A DNA stretch of 32,926 bases from Candidatus Peregrinibacteria bacterium (GTDB taxonomy: Bacteria > Patescibacteriota > Gracilibacteria > UBA1369 > UM-FILTER-53-11), in the NCBI GenBank assembly GCA_016220145.1, contig JACRID010000005.1, positions 1 to 32,926 of the forward strand. Reading direction: 5' to 3'. The position numbers and the translations under genes are program-made. The notes beneath the pieces were generated by a model. That model did not search any database and was not told the DNA's origin. It saw only the letters and a program-made list of their open reading frames with translations. This document shows positions 21,016 to 29,197 of this stretch, piece by piece. Numbering within the stretch: the stretch's first letter is position 1; each line of letters starts with the position of its first letter.

Positions 21016-21068
21016 TCATTCCGGACTTGATCCGGAATCTGATTAGATCCTGAAACCGCCCGGGATGA
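21016..21068. repeat. RPE-like palindromic element between rpsU and prmC
   Basis: It starts GTCATTCCGGA, with the perfect stem ATTCCGGA/TCCGGAAT (21019-21026/21032-21039). Then comes AGATCCTGAAACCGCC, ending GGGATGA. This matches the order in the nadB element (GTCATTC...GAATCT, spacer, AGATCCTGAAACC.CC...GGATGA). The start codon of prmC (21065-21067) is the ATG of the right end. Confidence 0.8.
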
Positions 21069-21913
21069 TATTGAAAGTGAAAAGGCAAAAGTCAATTTCT
21101 GAAATTCTGAAGGAGAACCGGAACATCTCGAGATTGGAAGCCCGGCTGCTTTTGTCGTTTGTGACGGGTTTATCGCGTGAAAAAATTGTTGCTCATCCTG
21201 AGTTTAAGATAAAGAAGTCAGAGACGAGGCGCTTTTTGAGTTTGTGTAAGAAAAGAGCTTTGGGTGTTCCTTTGGCTTATTTAACGCATAATCGCTGGTT
21301 CTATGGACTTAATTTCCATGTTGATGAAAGGGTTTTAATCCCGCGGCCGGAAACCGAACTTTTGGTTGATGAAGTTATTAGATCCCCGATCAAGTCAGGG
21401 ATGACGAAAATCTGCGACGTCGGCACCGGTTCCGGTTGCATCGCAATTGCGTTGGCAAAGAATCTGCAAAATGTACAAATTGTGGCGCTGGATAATTCGT
21501 TCGGAGCGCTTTCCGTCGCCAAAAAAAACGCTAAAACTCATAACGTCAGCAATAAAATTAAATTTATTAAAAGTGATTTGTTGGCAAGGGTGTCAGACGA
21601 AAAATTCGACATGATAGTTGCCAATTTGCCTTACATCGCTGACGGAGACGATTCTGTTGAAGAAGATGTTAGAAAATATGAGCCAAAGAGCGCTTTGTTT
21701 AGCGGAAAAACGGGATTGGAGCTTTTTGAGAAAATGTTTGCGCAAATTGTTTCGATGCCGCATCCTCCAAAATTCCTGTTTGCCGAATTCGGCTTCGGGC
21801 AGCGCCGTCCGCTCGAAAAACTTATCAAAAAACACTTTGTGAATGCCAAGATCAAGTGGTTGCGCGATCTCTCGGGCAAGTTTCGCGCATTCGTGCTCAA
21901 TTTTGCTGTATAA
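21065..21913 (+). CDS. prmC: Release factor glutamine methyltransferase
   Basis: Methylates the Gln of the GGQ motif in release factors, using S-adenosylmethionine. The 282-residue protein has the N-terminal helical domain (about 1-75), IPRPETELLV (92-101), the SAM-binding DVGTGSG (118-124) and the substrate-binding motif. That motif usually reads NPPY; here it is NLPY (187-190). Residues 106-114 (RSPIKSGMT) are encoded by a short palindromic repeat in the linker before the SAM motif. Spacing there matches E. coli PrmC, so the fold should survive. Its probable partner prfA is the next gene, the reverse of the common prfA-prmC order. The start codon is supplied by a repeat. Confidence 0.92.
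   Translation: MILKVKRQKSISEILKENRNISRLEARLLLSFVTGLSREKIVAHPEFKIKKSETRRFLSLCKKRALGVPLAYLTHNRWFYGLNFHVDERVLIPRPETELLVDEVIRSPIKSGMTKICDVGTGSGCIAIALAKNLQNVQIVALDNSFGALSVAKKNAKTHNVSNKIKFIKSDLLARVSDEKFDMIVANLPYIADGDDSVEEDVRKYEPKSALFSGKTGLELFEKMFAQIVSMPHPPKFLFAEFGFGQRRPLEKLIKKHFVNAKIKWLRDLSGKFRAFVLNFAV
21380..21405. repeat. Short palindromic element inside prmC, in frame
   Basis: The 26-nt stretch begins AGATCCCCGATCAAGTCAGG and ends GATGAC. ATCCC and GGGAT are inverted. It is the short form of the palindromic repeats also seen at 21016, 24975 and 27241, and is translated as part of the prmC product. Confidence 0.7.
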
Positions 21914-21930
21914 TTCCTCCGAACAAATGG

Positions 21931-21980
21931 TTGCGCCCTTCCGGCGCATTAATTGCTTAACCTCGCCACGGCTCGGTCTG
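21931..21980 (+). repeat. Hairpin repeat abutting the prfA start codon (copy 2)
   Basis: TTGCGCC, CTTCC, GGCGCATT, then TGCTTAACCTCGC and CGGCTCGGTCTG, one base before the prfA ATG. The same parts in the same order and orientation precede tgt (4766-4820). Only the hairpin tip and a few bases differ. Confidence 0.75.
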
Positions 21981-21981
21981 T

Positions 21982-23046
21982 ATGTGGGAAAAACTCCAAA
22001 AACTGGAAAAGGAATATGAAGAGCTGCTTGGTAAAATGAGCGACCCGGCGGTTATAAATAATCAAAATGCGTACAGAGAAGCCGGCAAGCGCAAGAGCGA
22101 AATCGAGGACACGGTTCTTCTTTATCGCATTTGGAAAAAAGCCAAGAAACAGGTGCAGGACGCGCAAGAGCTGCTAAAATCGCCTGACGAAGAAATGCGC
22201 CAAATGGCACAGGAAGAATTTGATGCCGGAAACGCGAAAGTGACGGATTTGGAGGAAAAGATACGGGTTGGGCTTTTGCCAAAGGATCCGGACGACAAAA
22301 AAGACTGCATAGTGGAAGTTCGCGCGGGAGCAGGTGGTGAAGAGGCCGCTCTTTTTGCTGCAAGTTTGTCCCGCATGTACATGAAATTTGCCGAACGCGC
22401 GCGCTGGAAAATCGAGCTTTTGAGCCAAAGTGACGCGGCGGCCGGCGGTTATAAAGAAATAATTTTTGCGGTTAAAGGAAATGGCGCTTACGGAAGATTG
22501 AAATATGAAAGCGGGGTTCATCGCGTGCAGCGCATACCCGTTACGGAGGCGAAAGGGCGTGTTCACACCTCGACGGCGACCGTGGCGGTTCTTCCTGAGG
22601 TTGAGGAGGTTGATATTCAAATTAAAACGGAGGACCTTAGGATAGATACTTACAGATCTGGCGGCGCTGGCGGCCAGAATGTCAATAAAACCGAATCGGC
22701 GGTCAGAATTACCCATATTCCAACCGGAATGGTGGTTGCGTGCCAAGATGAGCGCTCCCAAATTCAAAACCGCATGAAGGCGATGGATATTTTGCGTTCC
22801 CGCCTATATACCTTCCAAAAGGAGCAAAAAGACAAGGAATTGCGCGATAAACGGCTTTCACAGATTGGAACCGGCGACCGAAGTGAGAAAATTCGCACCT
22901 ACAACTTCCCACAGGATCGCGTTACAGATCATCGGATTAAGGCCAGTTTCAGCAATTTGCCATCTGTTATGGAGGGAAATATAGACGATATTTTGGACAA
23001 ACTGATTATGGAAGATCAGGCAAAGCGGCTTGCGTCAACAGAGTAA
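21982..23046 (+). CDS. prfA: Peptide chain release factor 1
   Basis: RF1 ends translation at UAA and UAG. The 354-residue protein has the coiled N-terminal domain and the codon-reading region [21 protein letters not shown] (186-188) corresponds to the PxT tripeptide of RF1, not the SPF of RF2. The catalytic GGQ (230-232) sits in [17 protein letters not shown]. The C-terminal region is complete. It directly follows prmC, whose product would methylate Gln232. UGA stops in this window imply RF2 elsewhere in the genome. The start lies immediately after a hairpin repeat with no recognisable Shine-Dalgarno sequence. Confidence 0.97.
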   Translation: MWEKLQKLEKEYEELLGKMSDPAVINNQNAYREAGKRKSEIEDTVLLYRIWKKAKKQVQDAQELLKSPDEEMRQMAQEEFDAGNAKVTDLEEKIRVGLLPKDPDDKKDCIVEVRAGAGGEEAALFAASLSRMYMKFAERARWKIELLSQSDAAAGGYKEIIFAVKGNGAYGRLKYESGVHRVQRIPVTEAKGRVHTSTATVAVLPEVEEVDIQIKTEDLRIDTYRSGGAGGQNVNKTESAVRITHIPTGMVVACQDERSQIQNRMKAMDILRSRLYTFQKEQKDKELRDKRLSQIGTGDRSEKIRTYNFPQDRVTDHRIKASFSNLPSVMEGNIDDILDKLIMEDQAKRLASTE

Positions 23047-23059
23047 AATGTGGTAAAAT
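23030..23059 (+). promoter_or_regulatory. Candidate promoter of the 23090 gene
   Basis: TTGCGT (23030-23035), 18 bp and TAAAAT (23054-23059) with a TGG extension. It overlaps the end of prfA and gives an A-rich leader of about 25 nt. Confidence 0.45.
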
Positions 23060-23089
23060 ATACAGAAAAATAAATAAAAAAATAACCAT

Positions 23090-24481
23090 ATGGCTCGTCT
23101 CAGGAACAGCCCTGATGGAACAATTGAACACGAAGTGAAATTTCGAAAAATTAAATTTGCCTGTACTGCGCCTGTCGGATCAACGATTGAATTGTTCGGT
23201 AATTTTAAAAATCTAGGGATACGGGGTGCTTCGCCTCAATCTGTAGGTGTTTTACCTTTTACTTCTACGGCAGATCCTAATAATTCGCGTTTTGAACTTG
23301 AAGTTCCTGACTTGGAAGTCGGTCAATCTTATCAATATTATTTTAAGATTACGAAGGGTACTGATCTTCGTTTTGAACCGGGTCCAACCGATAAGCAATT
23401 GATGAGCACTGGTCCTATTCCGGAAGTTCAAACTTTTTCATTGGGTACTACTACACCACCAGATCAAATTAGAGCAAGTGTTGAGAGGCGAGTGAAAGAT
23501 ATAGCCGAAGGATTGAGAACACATGAAGGAGTACAGGGTGTAGATGCGACAATGGAACTTCTTGAAATTGAACTGGATAACATGGATATGAAAGGAGATC
23601 AGACTAAAATAATTTTACATACACTCAATAAAGTTTTTGGTGAAATGGAACATTTACCGGCTGTTACAAAAAATAGATTTAGAGAAAAGCCCGTCCCCGC
23701 TGATTTTCAAGAATTTAAAACACGTTTACAGAAAGGTTCAGAAGCTTATAGAAAGAAAGTATTGCTAAGTTTAGTCGCTGATAAAAAAACGCGTGAGGCT
23801 TTGCACTTAAAGGCAGGTGATCGCACTATTGATGATGAGCATACAAGAAAAGCTTTCAATCGAGTTTGTAATCAATTTGATTTGGGTGATACTGTGCCTT
23901 ATTTAGAGGTCGCTTTCGAGGGTACTAGAAAAATACCGCCAAATGACCCTGCTATCACTCAAAGCCGTCGCCATCAGATGGGGGAAGTTTTGAAGAGGCT
24001 CGCAGCACATGGTAAGCCGACCAGTATTCTTGGTAAAGTACCGTCCGGCAGATGGGGCAAAATGCTTGATGTTGCCGTACAGCTTGGTTCAGCCGGATTG
24101 CTTTTTACAGGGACGGCTCCTATTGTTGGGCTTGCCGGTTTGGCTGGCAAATCGGTATTGGAGACACTTACAGGTTTAAGTTCCACTAACATTATTGATT
24201 CATTTAAGGGTGGCGGTGGTCATAAAAAGAAAGGTCTTTGGGGCACGTTCATTGAGAGTAACGTCGTTTCCAGAATGCTTACAACCGAAGGTAAAGCCGC
24301 GGATGTTTTGAAAACAAGATTTTCGGATTGCTTAAAACGCATGATACCTTTTACTTCTTTCTCTTATGGTGGTGCTGCAGTTGGCGGGGACCACGGTCAA
24401 GAAGAGCATCATGAGGAAACCCACGAAGAAGTGGATGCTGAGGCTGTAATTCGCACAGTGTGCGAAAAAGAACTTAAATAG
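23090..24481 (+). CDS. Unknown protein with N-terminal beta-sandwich (CBM48/E-set-like) region
   Basis: I do not recognise this 463-residue protein. Residues about 14-118 look like an Ig/E-set fold of the carbohydrate-binding CBM48 type: KFACTAPVGSTIELFGNF, then FELEVPDLEVGQSYQYYFKI. That assignment is a pattern judgement only. A helical middle (about 125-310) has many charged residues. A Gly/Ala/Leu-rich hydrophobic stretch at 326-361 could enter a membrane. The end is His/Glu-rich (434-452). There is no signal peptide. Codons favour A/T at third positions more than those of prfA or gyrB nearby, which may mean later arrival by transfer. It probably forms a unit with the small gene 6 bp downstream. 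Confidence 0.75.
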   Translation: MARLRNSPDGTIEHEVKFRKIKFACTAPVGSTIELFGNFKNLGIRGASPQSVGVLPFTSTADPNNSRFELEVPDLEVGQSYQYYFKITKGTDLRFEPGPTDKQLMSTGPIPEVQTFSLGTTTPPDQIRASVERRVKDIAEGLRTHEGVQGVDATMELLEIELDNMDMKGDQTKIILHTLNKVFGEMEHLPAVTKNRFREKPVPADFQEFKTRLQKGSEAYRKKVLLSLVADKKTREALHLKAGDRTIDDEHTRKAFNRVCNQFDLGDTVPYLEVAFEGTRKIPPNDPAITQSRRHQMGEVLKRLAAHGKPTSILGKVPSGRWGKMLDVAVQLGSAGLLFTGTAPIVGLAGLAGKSVLETLTGLSSTNIIDSFKGGGGHKKKGLWGTFIESNVVSRMLTTEGKAADVLKTRFSDCLKRMIPFTSFSYGGAAVGGDHGQEEHHEETHEEVDAEAVIRTVCEKELK

Positions 24482-24487
24482 AATTTT

Positions 24488-24721
24488 ATGAAACCTTCAC
24501 AACTCTTGGAAAATCCATTAAACCGCGATGTCGTAAGTTTACTTGCGGCTTGCAATATACCGGCGTTAGAGAAGCGTGTTTGGATAGACCTGTTGCCGGA
24601 TATGACCGATGAGGAGAAAGAGGACCTTAAGGAAAATTTGACGGAGGAAGCGGAATACGAAACGAGAATCACCGTCGAAGCGGCGGAGAAGTTTATTGCA
24701 GGGTTGGAGCAGTTTATATAG
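24488..24721 (+). CDS. Small acidic protein of unknown function
   Basis: A 77-residue, strongly acidic, mostly helical protein (DMTDEEKEDLKENLTEEAEYE at its centre). It starts 6 nt after the previous stop, so the two are probably cotranscribed and may act together. Its last 8 bp overlap the end of nadB, which runs the opposite way. I know no family for it. Confidence 0.6.
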   Translation: MKPSQLLENPLNRDVVSLLAACNIPALEKRVWIDLLPDMTDEEKEDLKENLTEEAEYETRITVEAAEKFIAGLEQFI

Positions 24722-26228
24722 TAGTAAAATGGCACCCGAGACTTTTTTTGCGTGCAAGGGCCGCTTTTGTGATGAGAAGTGCCGCATGGGCCATGTTGCG
24801 CAGTTCAAGGCTTTCTTTGGTTTGTGCGTTGTGTATTTTTTTAAGCAGTGATTGTGCGAATTTTAAGGCTTTTTTAAGATCTGTTGAGTTTCTGACGATT
24901 CCGACGTTGCGCCACATGGTTTTTTGCAGATTGGTTCGCAGGGCGGCGAGTTGGTGTTTTTGTGTTGTTGTCGCGTCATCCTGAACTTGCTGCGCCCCGC
25001 CCTGCGGTGGTTTCAGGATCTCGTGGTTAGATTCTGAAATGAATTCAGAATGACGATTAGCGAATGCAGAATGATTTACCTTAGGCACATTATTCGTAAA
25101 AACAATCGCTTCCAGCAGGGAATTGCTCGCCAGTCTGTTTGCGCCGTGCACGCCTGTGCAGGCCGTTTCACCGAAGGCGTAGAGGTTTTTGACACTCGTT
25201 TTGCCCTTCAAATCAACCTTAATCCCGCCGCACAAATAGTGCGCCGCCGGTGAGATTGGAATCAAATCTTTTTTCATCTTAAATCCGGATTTCGCCAATT
25301 CTTTGTAAATCTGCGGAAAGCGGTTTTGCAGATAATCAGTCGTTTTGTGCCTGAAATCCAGAAAACCCGACCCGTTTTTTTCTTCTTCAAAAATTGCGCG
25401 AGCCACAATGTCACGAGGTGCAAGTTCTGCCAGTGGATGTTTGCCGACCATAAAGCGTTTTCCTTTGCTGTTAAGCAAAAACGCGCCTTCGCCCCTAACC
25501 GCTTCGGAAATCAAAAAGCTTGTTTGTCCGCGGAATTTAAAAACCGTCGGGTGAAATTGAATGAATTCCAAATCCTTGAATTTGCATCCTGCGCGAAAGG
25601 CAAGCGCCAGGCCGTCGCCTGTTGAAATGCCGGGATTTGTTGTGTGCTCAAAAATTTGACCAACTCCGCCGGTTGCAAGCGCCGTAACCTTCGCAAAAAT
25701 GTTCTCGAACTTCTTGTCGCGCAAAATCTGCACGCCATAACATTTCTTGTTTTTAATCAGTAATTCGGCAACAAAAGTGTTTTCAAGCACTGTAATGCGC
25801 TTATTCTTGTGCACGGAAGCAACGAGGGCCTCTTCAATCGCCAAACCTGTATAATCCGCTACAAAAGCCACGCGCCGTTGTCTGTGCCCGCCTTCACGAG
25901 TCAAAAGAAGCTGGCCATCTTTTTTGTTGAACTTAACACCGACCTCGAGCAATCGCTCGATTGCTTCTTTCCCATGTTTCACCAAATAAGTAACCGCTTT
26001 TTTGTCATTGTGAAAGGCTCCGGCCTCCAGCGTGTCATTGAAATGCTGCTTATAATGGTCATAATCCGCAATTGCCGCAGCTATTCCGCCCTGTGCAAGC
26101 CGCGTTCCGGTATCGTCGATTTTACTCTTTGTAATAACCAAAACCCTGTAGCTCTTTTCGGCTGATTTAAGCGCAAAATTCAATCCGGCGATTCCTGAGC
26201 CAACTACGATGACATCAAAATTTTTCAT
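24714..26228 (-). CDS. nadB: L-aspartate oxidase carrying a palindromic insert
   Basis: Oxidises L-aspartate to iminoaspartate with FAD, the first step of de novo NAD synthesis. The 504-residue protein has VVGSGIAGLNFAL for FAD (7-19), TRLAQGGIAAAI, REGGHRQRRV, VRGEGAFLLN, ELAPRDIVARAI and HGANRLASNSLLE near 355-367. The helical C-terminal domain has MWRNVGIVR. Residues about 392-418 (ISESNHEILKPPQGGAQQVQ) come from an 80-bp palindromic repeat. It lies in the variable linker between the flavin domain and the C-terminal bundle, so activity is probably kept. nadA and nadC are not in the window. De novo NAD synthesis is patchy in CPR bacteria. Confidence 0.94.
   Translation of the reverse strand: MKNFDVIVVGSGIAGLNFALKSAEKSYRVLVITKSKIDDTGTRLAQGGIAAAIADYDHYKQHFNDTLEAGAFHNDKKAVTYLVKHGKEAIERLLEVGVKFNKKDGQLLLTREGGHRQRRVAFVADYTGLAIEEALVASVHKNKRITVLENTFVAELLIKNKKCYGVQILRDKKFENIFAKVTALATGGVGQIFEHTTNPGISTGDGLALAFRAGCKFKDLEFIQFHPTVFKFRGQTSFLISEAVRGEGAFLLNSKGKRFMVGKHPLAELAPRDIVARAIFEEEKNGSGFLDFRHKTTDYLQNRFPQIYKELAKSGFKMKKDLIPISPAAHYLCGGIKVDLKGKTSVKNLYAFGETACTGVHGANRLASNSLLEAIVFTNNVPKVNHSAFANRHSEFISESNHEILKPPQGGAQQVQDDATTTQKHQLAALRTNLQKTMWRNVGIVRNSTDLKKALKFAQSLLKKIHNAQTKESLELRNMAHAALLITKAALARKKSLGCHFTTI
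24975..25054. repeat. Two-armed RPE-like palindromic element inside nadB
   Basis: Arm one: ATCCTGAA (24978-24985) with TTCAGGAT (25012-25019). Arm two: ATTCTGAA (25031-25038) with TTCAGAAT (25044-25051). The ends are GTCATCC and GAATGAC. The first 47 bp (24975-25021) are the exact reverse complement of 27241-27287 in the aroA part of aroA-aroK. The nadB frame stays open through it. Confidence 0.88.
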
Positions 26229-26238
26229 AATTTAGGAT

Positions 26239-26306
26239 GTCATTGCGAGGACCCCTCACTTGATGCGGGGGACGAAGCAATCTTGATCGCTTCGATTGAA
26301 AATGAC
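26239..26306. repeat. Palindromic element between aroA-aroK and nadB
   Basis: It starts GTCATTGCGAGGACCCC and ends GAAAATGAC, giving GTCATT/AATGAC as inverted ends, with ACCCCTCA...TGCGGGGG and GAAGCAATC...GATCGCTTC as inner inverted parts. It fills nearly all of the 79-bp gap. Its type differs from the nadB/aroA element but it has the same terminal GTCAT/ATGAC. Confidence 0.75.
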
Positions 26307-26307
26307 G

Positions 26308-28077
26308 TTATACAAGTCCAAATCGGTATGCTTGGGCGATTATTCTATCACTTTTTTCCTCAAGGTCATGCTCCTTGTTTTTTGTCTGCAGTGAAACGTC
26401 TATAACTGCATCCGCAACTTTTTTATATTGCGATTCGCGCTTATTATAAATCTCCTCGAGCTCGACTATGAAACTCTTTGTCCCGGTGAGCGAAGGCCTA
26501 TCCGTCTGATTGATTAGCCGTTTTTTGATTACCGGAATAGAACAATCCAGCAGAATCACCTTGCCGTTTCTTTTCAGCGCACATGCATTTGAGGCAAACA
26601 TCAAGGTCCCGCCGCCCGTGGAAATCACCAAATTTTTCATGACACCAAGTTTTTTCGCCGCCTGCATTTCCAACTTTCTAAAAGACCTCCAGCCCTTTTG
26701 TGCAACAATCTCGCGAACGGTCATTTTTACCTTTTCTTCAATATATTTATCTATATCAATGAAGCGGCGACCTAGTTTTTTTGCGACCAACTTGCCAATT
26801 CTGGTCTTACCGCAACCGCGCATGCCGGTCAAAATTATATTTCTTTCCAAAAAGCGTTTTTTCAAATTGCGAAGATCCTTCCAGAAATTCGGATAGGTCT
26901 TGCTGACGCAGCCGGGATTTTTTATCTTAATGCCGGGCAGAACAAAAGACGCCATGCCAAAGCACATTGCCATGCGGTGATCGTTATAAGTTTCAATCTC
27001 GGCCCCGTGAAGTTTTTCCGGATTGCCATTTATAATCAATCCATCCGATTTTTCTTTCACTTGACAGCCGATTTTATTCAGTTCGGTTGCGAGCGCGTGT
27101 AATCTGTCACATTCTTTAACTCTTAAATTTGCCAGGCCGGTCAGCTCGGTTTTGCCTTTCATGAAGGCGCAAAACATTGCCAGAGTCATTGCGCCGTCCG
27201 GAAAATCACTGCAGTTAACTTTCACATCATGCCAATCGGTAGATCCTGAAACCACCGCAGGGCGGGGCGCAGCAAGTTCAGGATGACAATTTAACATTTT
27301 ACTTTTAGTGACCGCGTCCGCCTGAATCGTATCTTTCGGCACGTTTGTAATCTCGATTTTTTCTCCAGTTAAAGCCGAAATTCCCCAAAAATAAGTTGCA
27401 GCAGAGGCATCTCCTTCAATTGCGAAAGTTTGAGGTCTATATTTTTGGCCTGCCCTTACGCGAAATTCTTTATAGCCATTTTGCTCAACACAAACGCCAA
27501 AACTTGCCATAACCTTAATCGTCATGTCCACATAAGGTTTGGAAACCAAATCTCCGATAATCTGAATTCTCACGTCTTTTTGCGCCAAAGGCGCCGCCAA
27601 CAACAATCCGGACAAAAACTGACCGCTTACATTTCCGCGGATTTTGCAAACGCCGCCTTTAATTGGCCCTTTTACCCTTATTGGCGGGCAATTATCCTTA
27701 TTTAATGACTTCGCCTGCGCGCCAAGTTGCAGCAAGCCATCGATCAAATCGCCGATAGGTCTTTTGTTCATTCTCTCATCTCCATACAAAATTGATTCAA
27801 AAGGTTGCGCAGCCAATACGGCAGCCAAAAATCGCATTGCCGTACCGGCATTCCCGCAAAGAATCTTATGAGTTCTATGAAATTTTCCGCCATCAACTCT
27901 CAAGTCTTTCCCACTTTTTTTAATCTTAATTCCAAGGATGCCAAGCGCTCGTTTCATATGCAAAACATCATCGCTTTCAAGACAGTTTTTAAGCGTATTT
28001 TTGCCGTCCGCCAAAGCCGCCGCGATTAGCGCGCGGTTGGTAATGCTTTTTGATCCTGGAACTTGCAGCTTAATCAT
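26308..28077 (-). CDS. aroA-aroK: Fused EPSP synthase - shikimate kinase
   Basis: A 589-residue two-domain enzyme. Residues 1 to about 412 are 5-enolpyruvylshikimate-3-phosphate synthase: PGSKSITNRAL, GNAGTAMRFL (class I type), RPIGDLIDGL, LRVKECDRLHAL and YNDHRMAMCFG. Residues about 413-589 are shikimate kinase: Walker A GMRGCGKT, FIDIDKYIE, STGGGT and TDRPSLTG. The kinase acts just before the synthase in the pathway (with PEP addition between its product and EPSP), so fusion ties two neighbouring steps. Residues about 264-279 (HPELAAPRPAVVSG) are encoded by the palindromic repeat also found in nadB. The ATG overlaps the aroB stop (ATGA). Confidence 0.95.
   Translation of the reverse strand: MIKLQVPGSKSITNRALIAAALADGKNTLKNCLESDDVLHMKRALGILGIKIKKSGKDLRVDGGKFHRTHKILCGNAGTAMRFLAAVLAAQPFESILYGDERMNKRPIGDLIDGLLQLGAQAKSLNKDNCPPIRVKGPIKGGVCKIRGNVSGQFLSGLLLAAPLAQKDVRIQIIGDLVSKPYVDMTIKVMASFGVCVEQNGYKEFRVRAGQKYRPQTFAIEGDASAATYFWGISALTGEKIEITNVPKDTIQADAVTKSKMLNCHPELAAPRPAVVSGSTDWHDVKVNCSDFPDGAMTLAMFCAFMKGKTELTGLANLRVKECDRLHALATELNKIGCQVKEKSDGLIINGNPEKLHGAEIETYNDHRMAMCFGMASFVLPGIKIKNPGCVSKTYPNFWKDLRNLKKRFLERNIILTGMRGCGKTRIGKLVAKKLGRRFIDIDKYIEEKVKMTVREIVAQKGWRSFRKLEMQAAKKLGVMKNLVISTGGGTLMFASNACALKRNGKVILLDCSIPVIKKRLINQTDRPSLTGTKSFIVELEEIYNKRESQYKKVADAVIDVSLQTKNKEHDLEEKSDRIIAQAYRFGLV
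27241..27287. repeat. RPE-like palindromic element inside the aroA domain
   Basis: The 47 bp run from AGATCCTGAAACCACC to AAGTTCAGGATGAC, with stem ATCCTGAA/TTCAGGAT (27243-27250/27277-27284). It equals the reverse complement of 24975-25021 base for base. The aroA frame stays open through it, but reads the opposite strand of the element from nadB. Confidence 0.88.
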
Positions 28078-29138
28078 ACATGCATGATTTTTGCTTTGCC
28101 GATGCCGAGTGGAAGTGCAAAAAACAGTTTGCCGTCGATGTGCTTTTTATCCATTCCCATAGCGGTTTTTAGCTGGGCAGGGGAGTATTGCGATGGCATT
28201 TTTGTTGGCAGCCCGAATTTTTTGATTAGGCTTTCGATCTTTACCGCGTCCACTTCTTTCAGTAATTTTTTGCCGACTGCGATGCGGTTTTCGGCTACCA
28301 TGCCGATTGCAATCGCCTCGCCGTGTGAAAGCTCAAATTTGCTTAGTTTCTCAAGCGCGTGGCCAACCGTATGTCCATAATTCAATAGCATGCGCGAGAC
28401 GTCTTTTTGTGTATTCTGAAGCATTTCCCGGCCATCCTTCTTAACAATACTTAGCTTAATTTGAACACTTTTCGCAATGGTCTGTTTTAAAACGGTTGGC
28501 TTCTTGCTCAAAATCGCCGTTGTATTCCGGTTGAGAAATTTGAAGAATTGCGCGTCCGCCAAAACTGCGTGTTTTATAACCTCCGCCATGCCAATCTTGA
28601 TTTGTTTGTCCGGCAAAGAAGTCACCAAAAGCGGATCAATTATCACTTCTTTTGGATTATAAAAGGTTCCAAGCAGGTTTTTGCCTTCAGGAAGGTCAAC
28701 GCCGGTTTTTCCGCCAATGCAAGAATCGCACATCGCCAGCATGGTCGTCGGCACGGAAACGTAATTTATTCCGCGCATGAATATTGAAGCCATAAATCCG
28801 GTTAAATCTCCAATGACGCCGCCGCCAAGCGCGATCAAACAGCTATCGCGCTTGTTGCCAAGATGAACTAAGTGAGTTGCTATTTTTTCCGCAAACGAAA
28901 TTGACTTGGTATGTTCGCCCGGCGGCAGAATTATCAAATTGCATGAAAGTCCGAATTTTCGCATTGCAGAAAGCAAATCGTTGCCGAGCTTTTTTATGTG
29001 GCCGTCAGTAATTATCGTAAATTTTGTGCTATATTTGCCCACATGCGTTGGTATTTTTTTAAACGCGCCGTTTTCAATCCTGATTTTTGGGACTTCGTAT
29101 TCCATAATGTTTTTTGTCATTCTTAATTTATTTGTCAT
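28074..29138 (-). CDS. aroB: 3-dehydroquinate synthase
   Basis: Second enzyme of the shikimate pathway; it cyclises DAHP to 3-dehydroquinate using NAD and a metal. Motifs are complete: GGGVIGDLTGFMAS and SVPTTMLAMCDSCIGGKTGVD for NAD and substrate, and GMAEVIKHAV, NYGHTVGHALE and SHGEAIAIGM for the metal ligands. The first residues (MTNKLRMTKNIM) do not look like the family, so the true start may be Met7 or Met12 (29105). The annotated ATG lies in the outer arm of a hairpin repeat. It is 59 bp after aroF and overlaps aroA-aroK by 4 bp. Confidence 0.95.
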   Translation of the reverse strand: MTNKLRMTKNIMEYEVPKIRIENGAFKKIPTHVGKYSTKFTIITDGHIKKLGNDLLSAMRKFGLSCNLIILPPGEHTKSISFAEKIATHLVHLGNKRDSCLIALGGGVIGDLTGFMASIFMRGINYVSVPTTMLAMCDSCIGGKTGVDLPEGKNLLGTFYNPKEVIIDPLLVTSLPDKQIKIGMAEVIKHAVLADAQFFKFLNRNTTAILSKKPTVLKQTIAKSVQIKLSIVKKDGREMLQNTQKDVSRMLLNYGHTVGHALEKLSKFELSHGEAIAIGMVAENRIAVGKKLLKEVDAVKIESLIKKFGLPTKMPSQYSPAQLKTAMGMDKKHIDGKLFFALPLGIGKAKIMHV

Positions 29139-29193
29139 CGCCGATTCAAGCTAAGGCGGGTGCCGGGTGTGTATCATCCGGCTAATCGGCGAT
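29137..29193. repeat. Composite hairpin repeat between aroF and aroB (copy 2)
   Basis: The inner hairpin GCCGGGTG-TGTAT-CATCCGGC (29162-29182) lies inside a 10-bp outer stem ATCGCCGATT/AATCGGCGAT (29137-29146/29184-29193). The inner core matches 12102-12137, but the outer stems differ in sequence and both still pair. It reaches into the annotated aroB start. Confidence 0.75.
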
Positions 29194-29197
29194 CTTA

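Noticed and set aside
28074-28077. Possible UGA-as-glycine genetic code
   Set aside because: UGA ends aroB and the HD gene in ATGA overlaps with clear downstream starts, so it acts as a stop.
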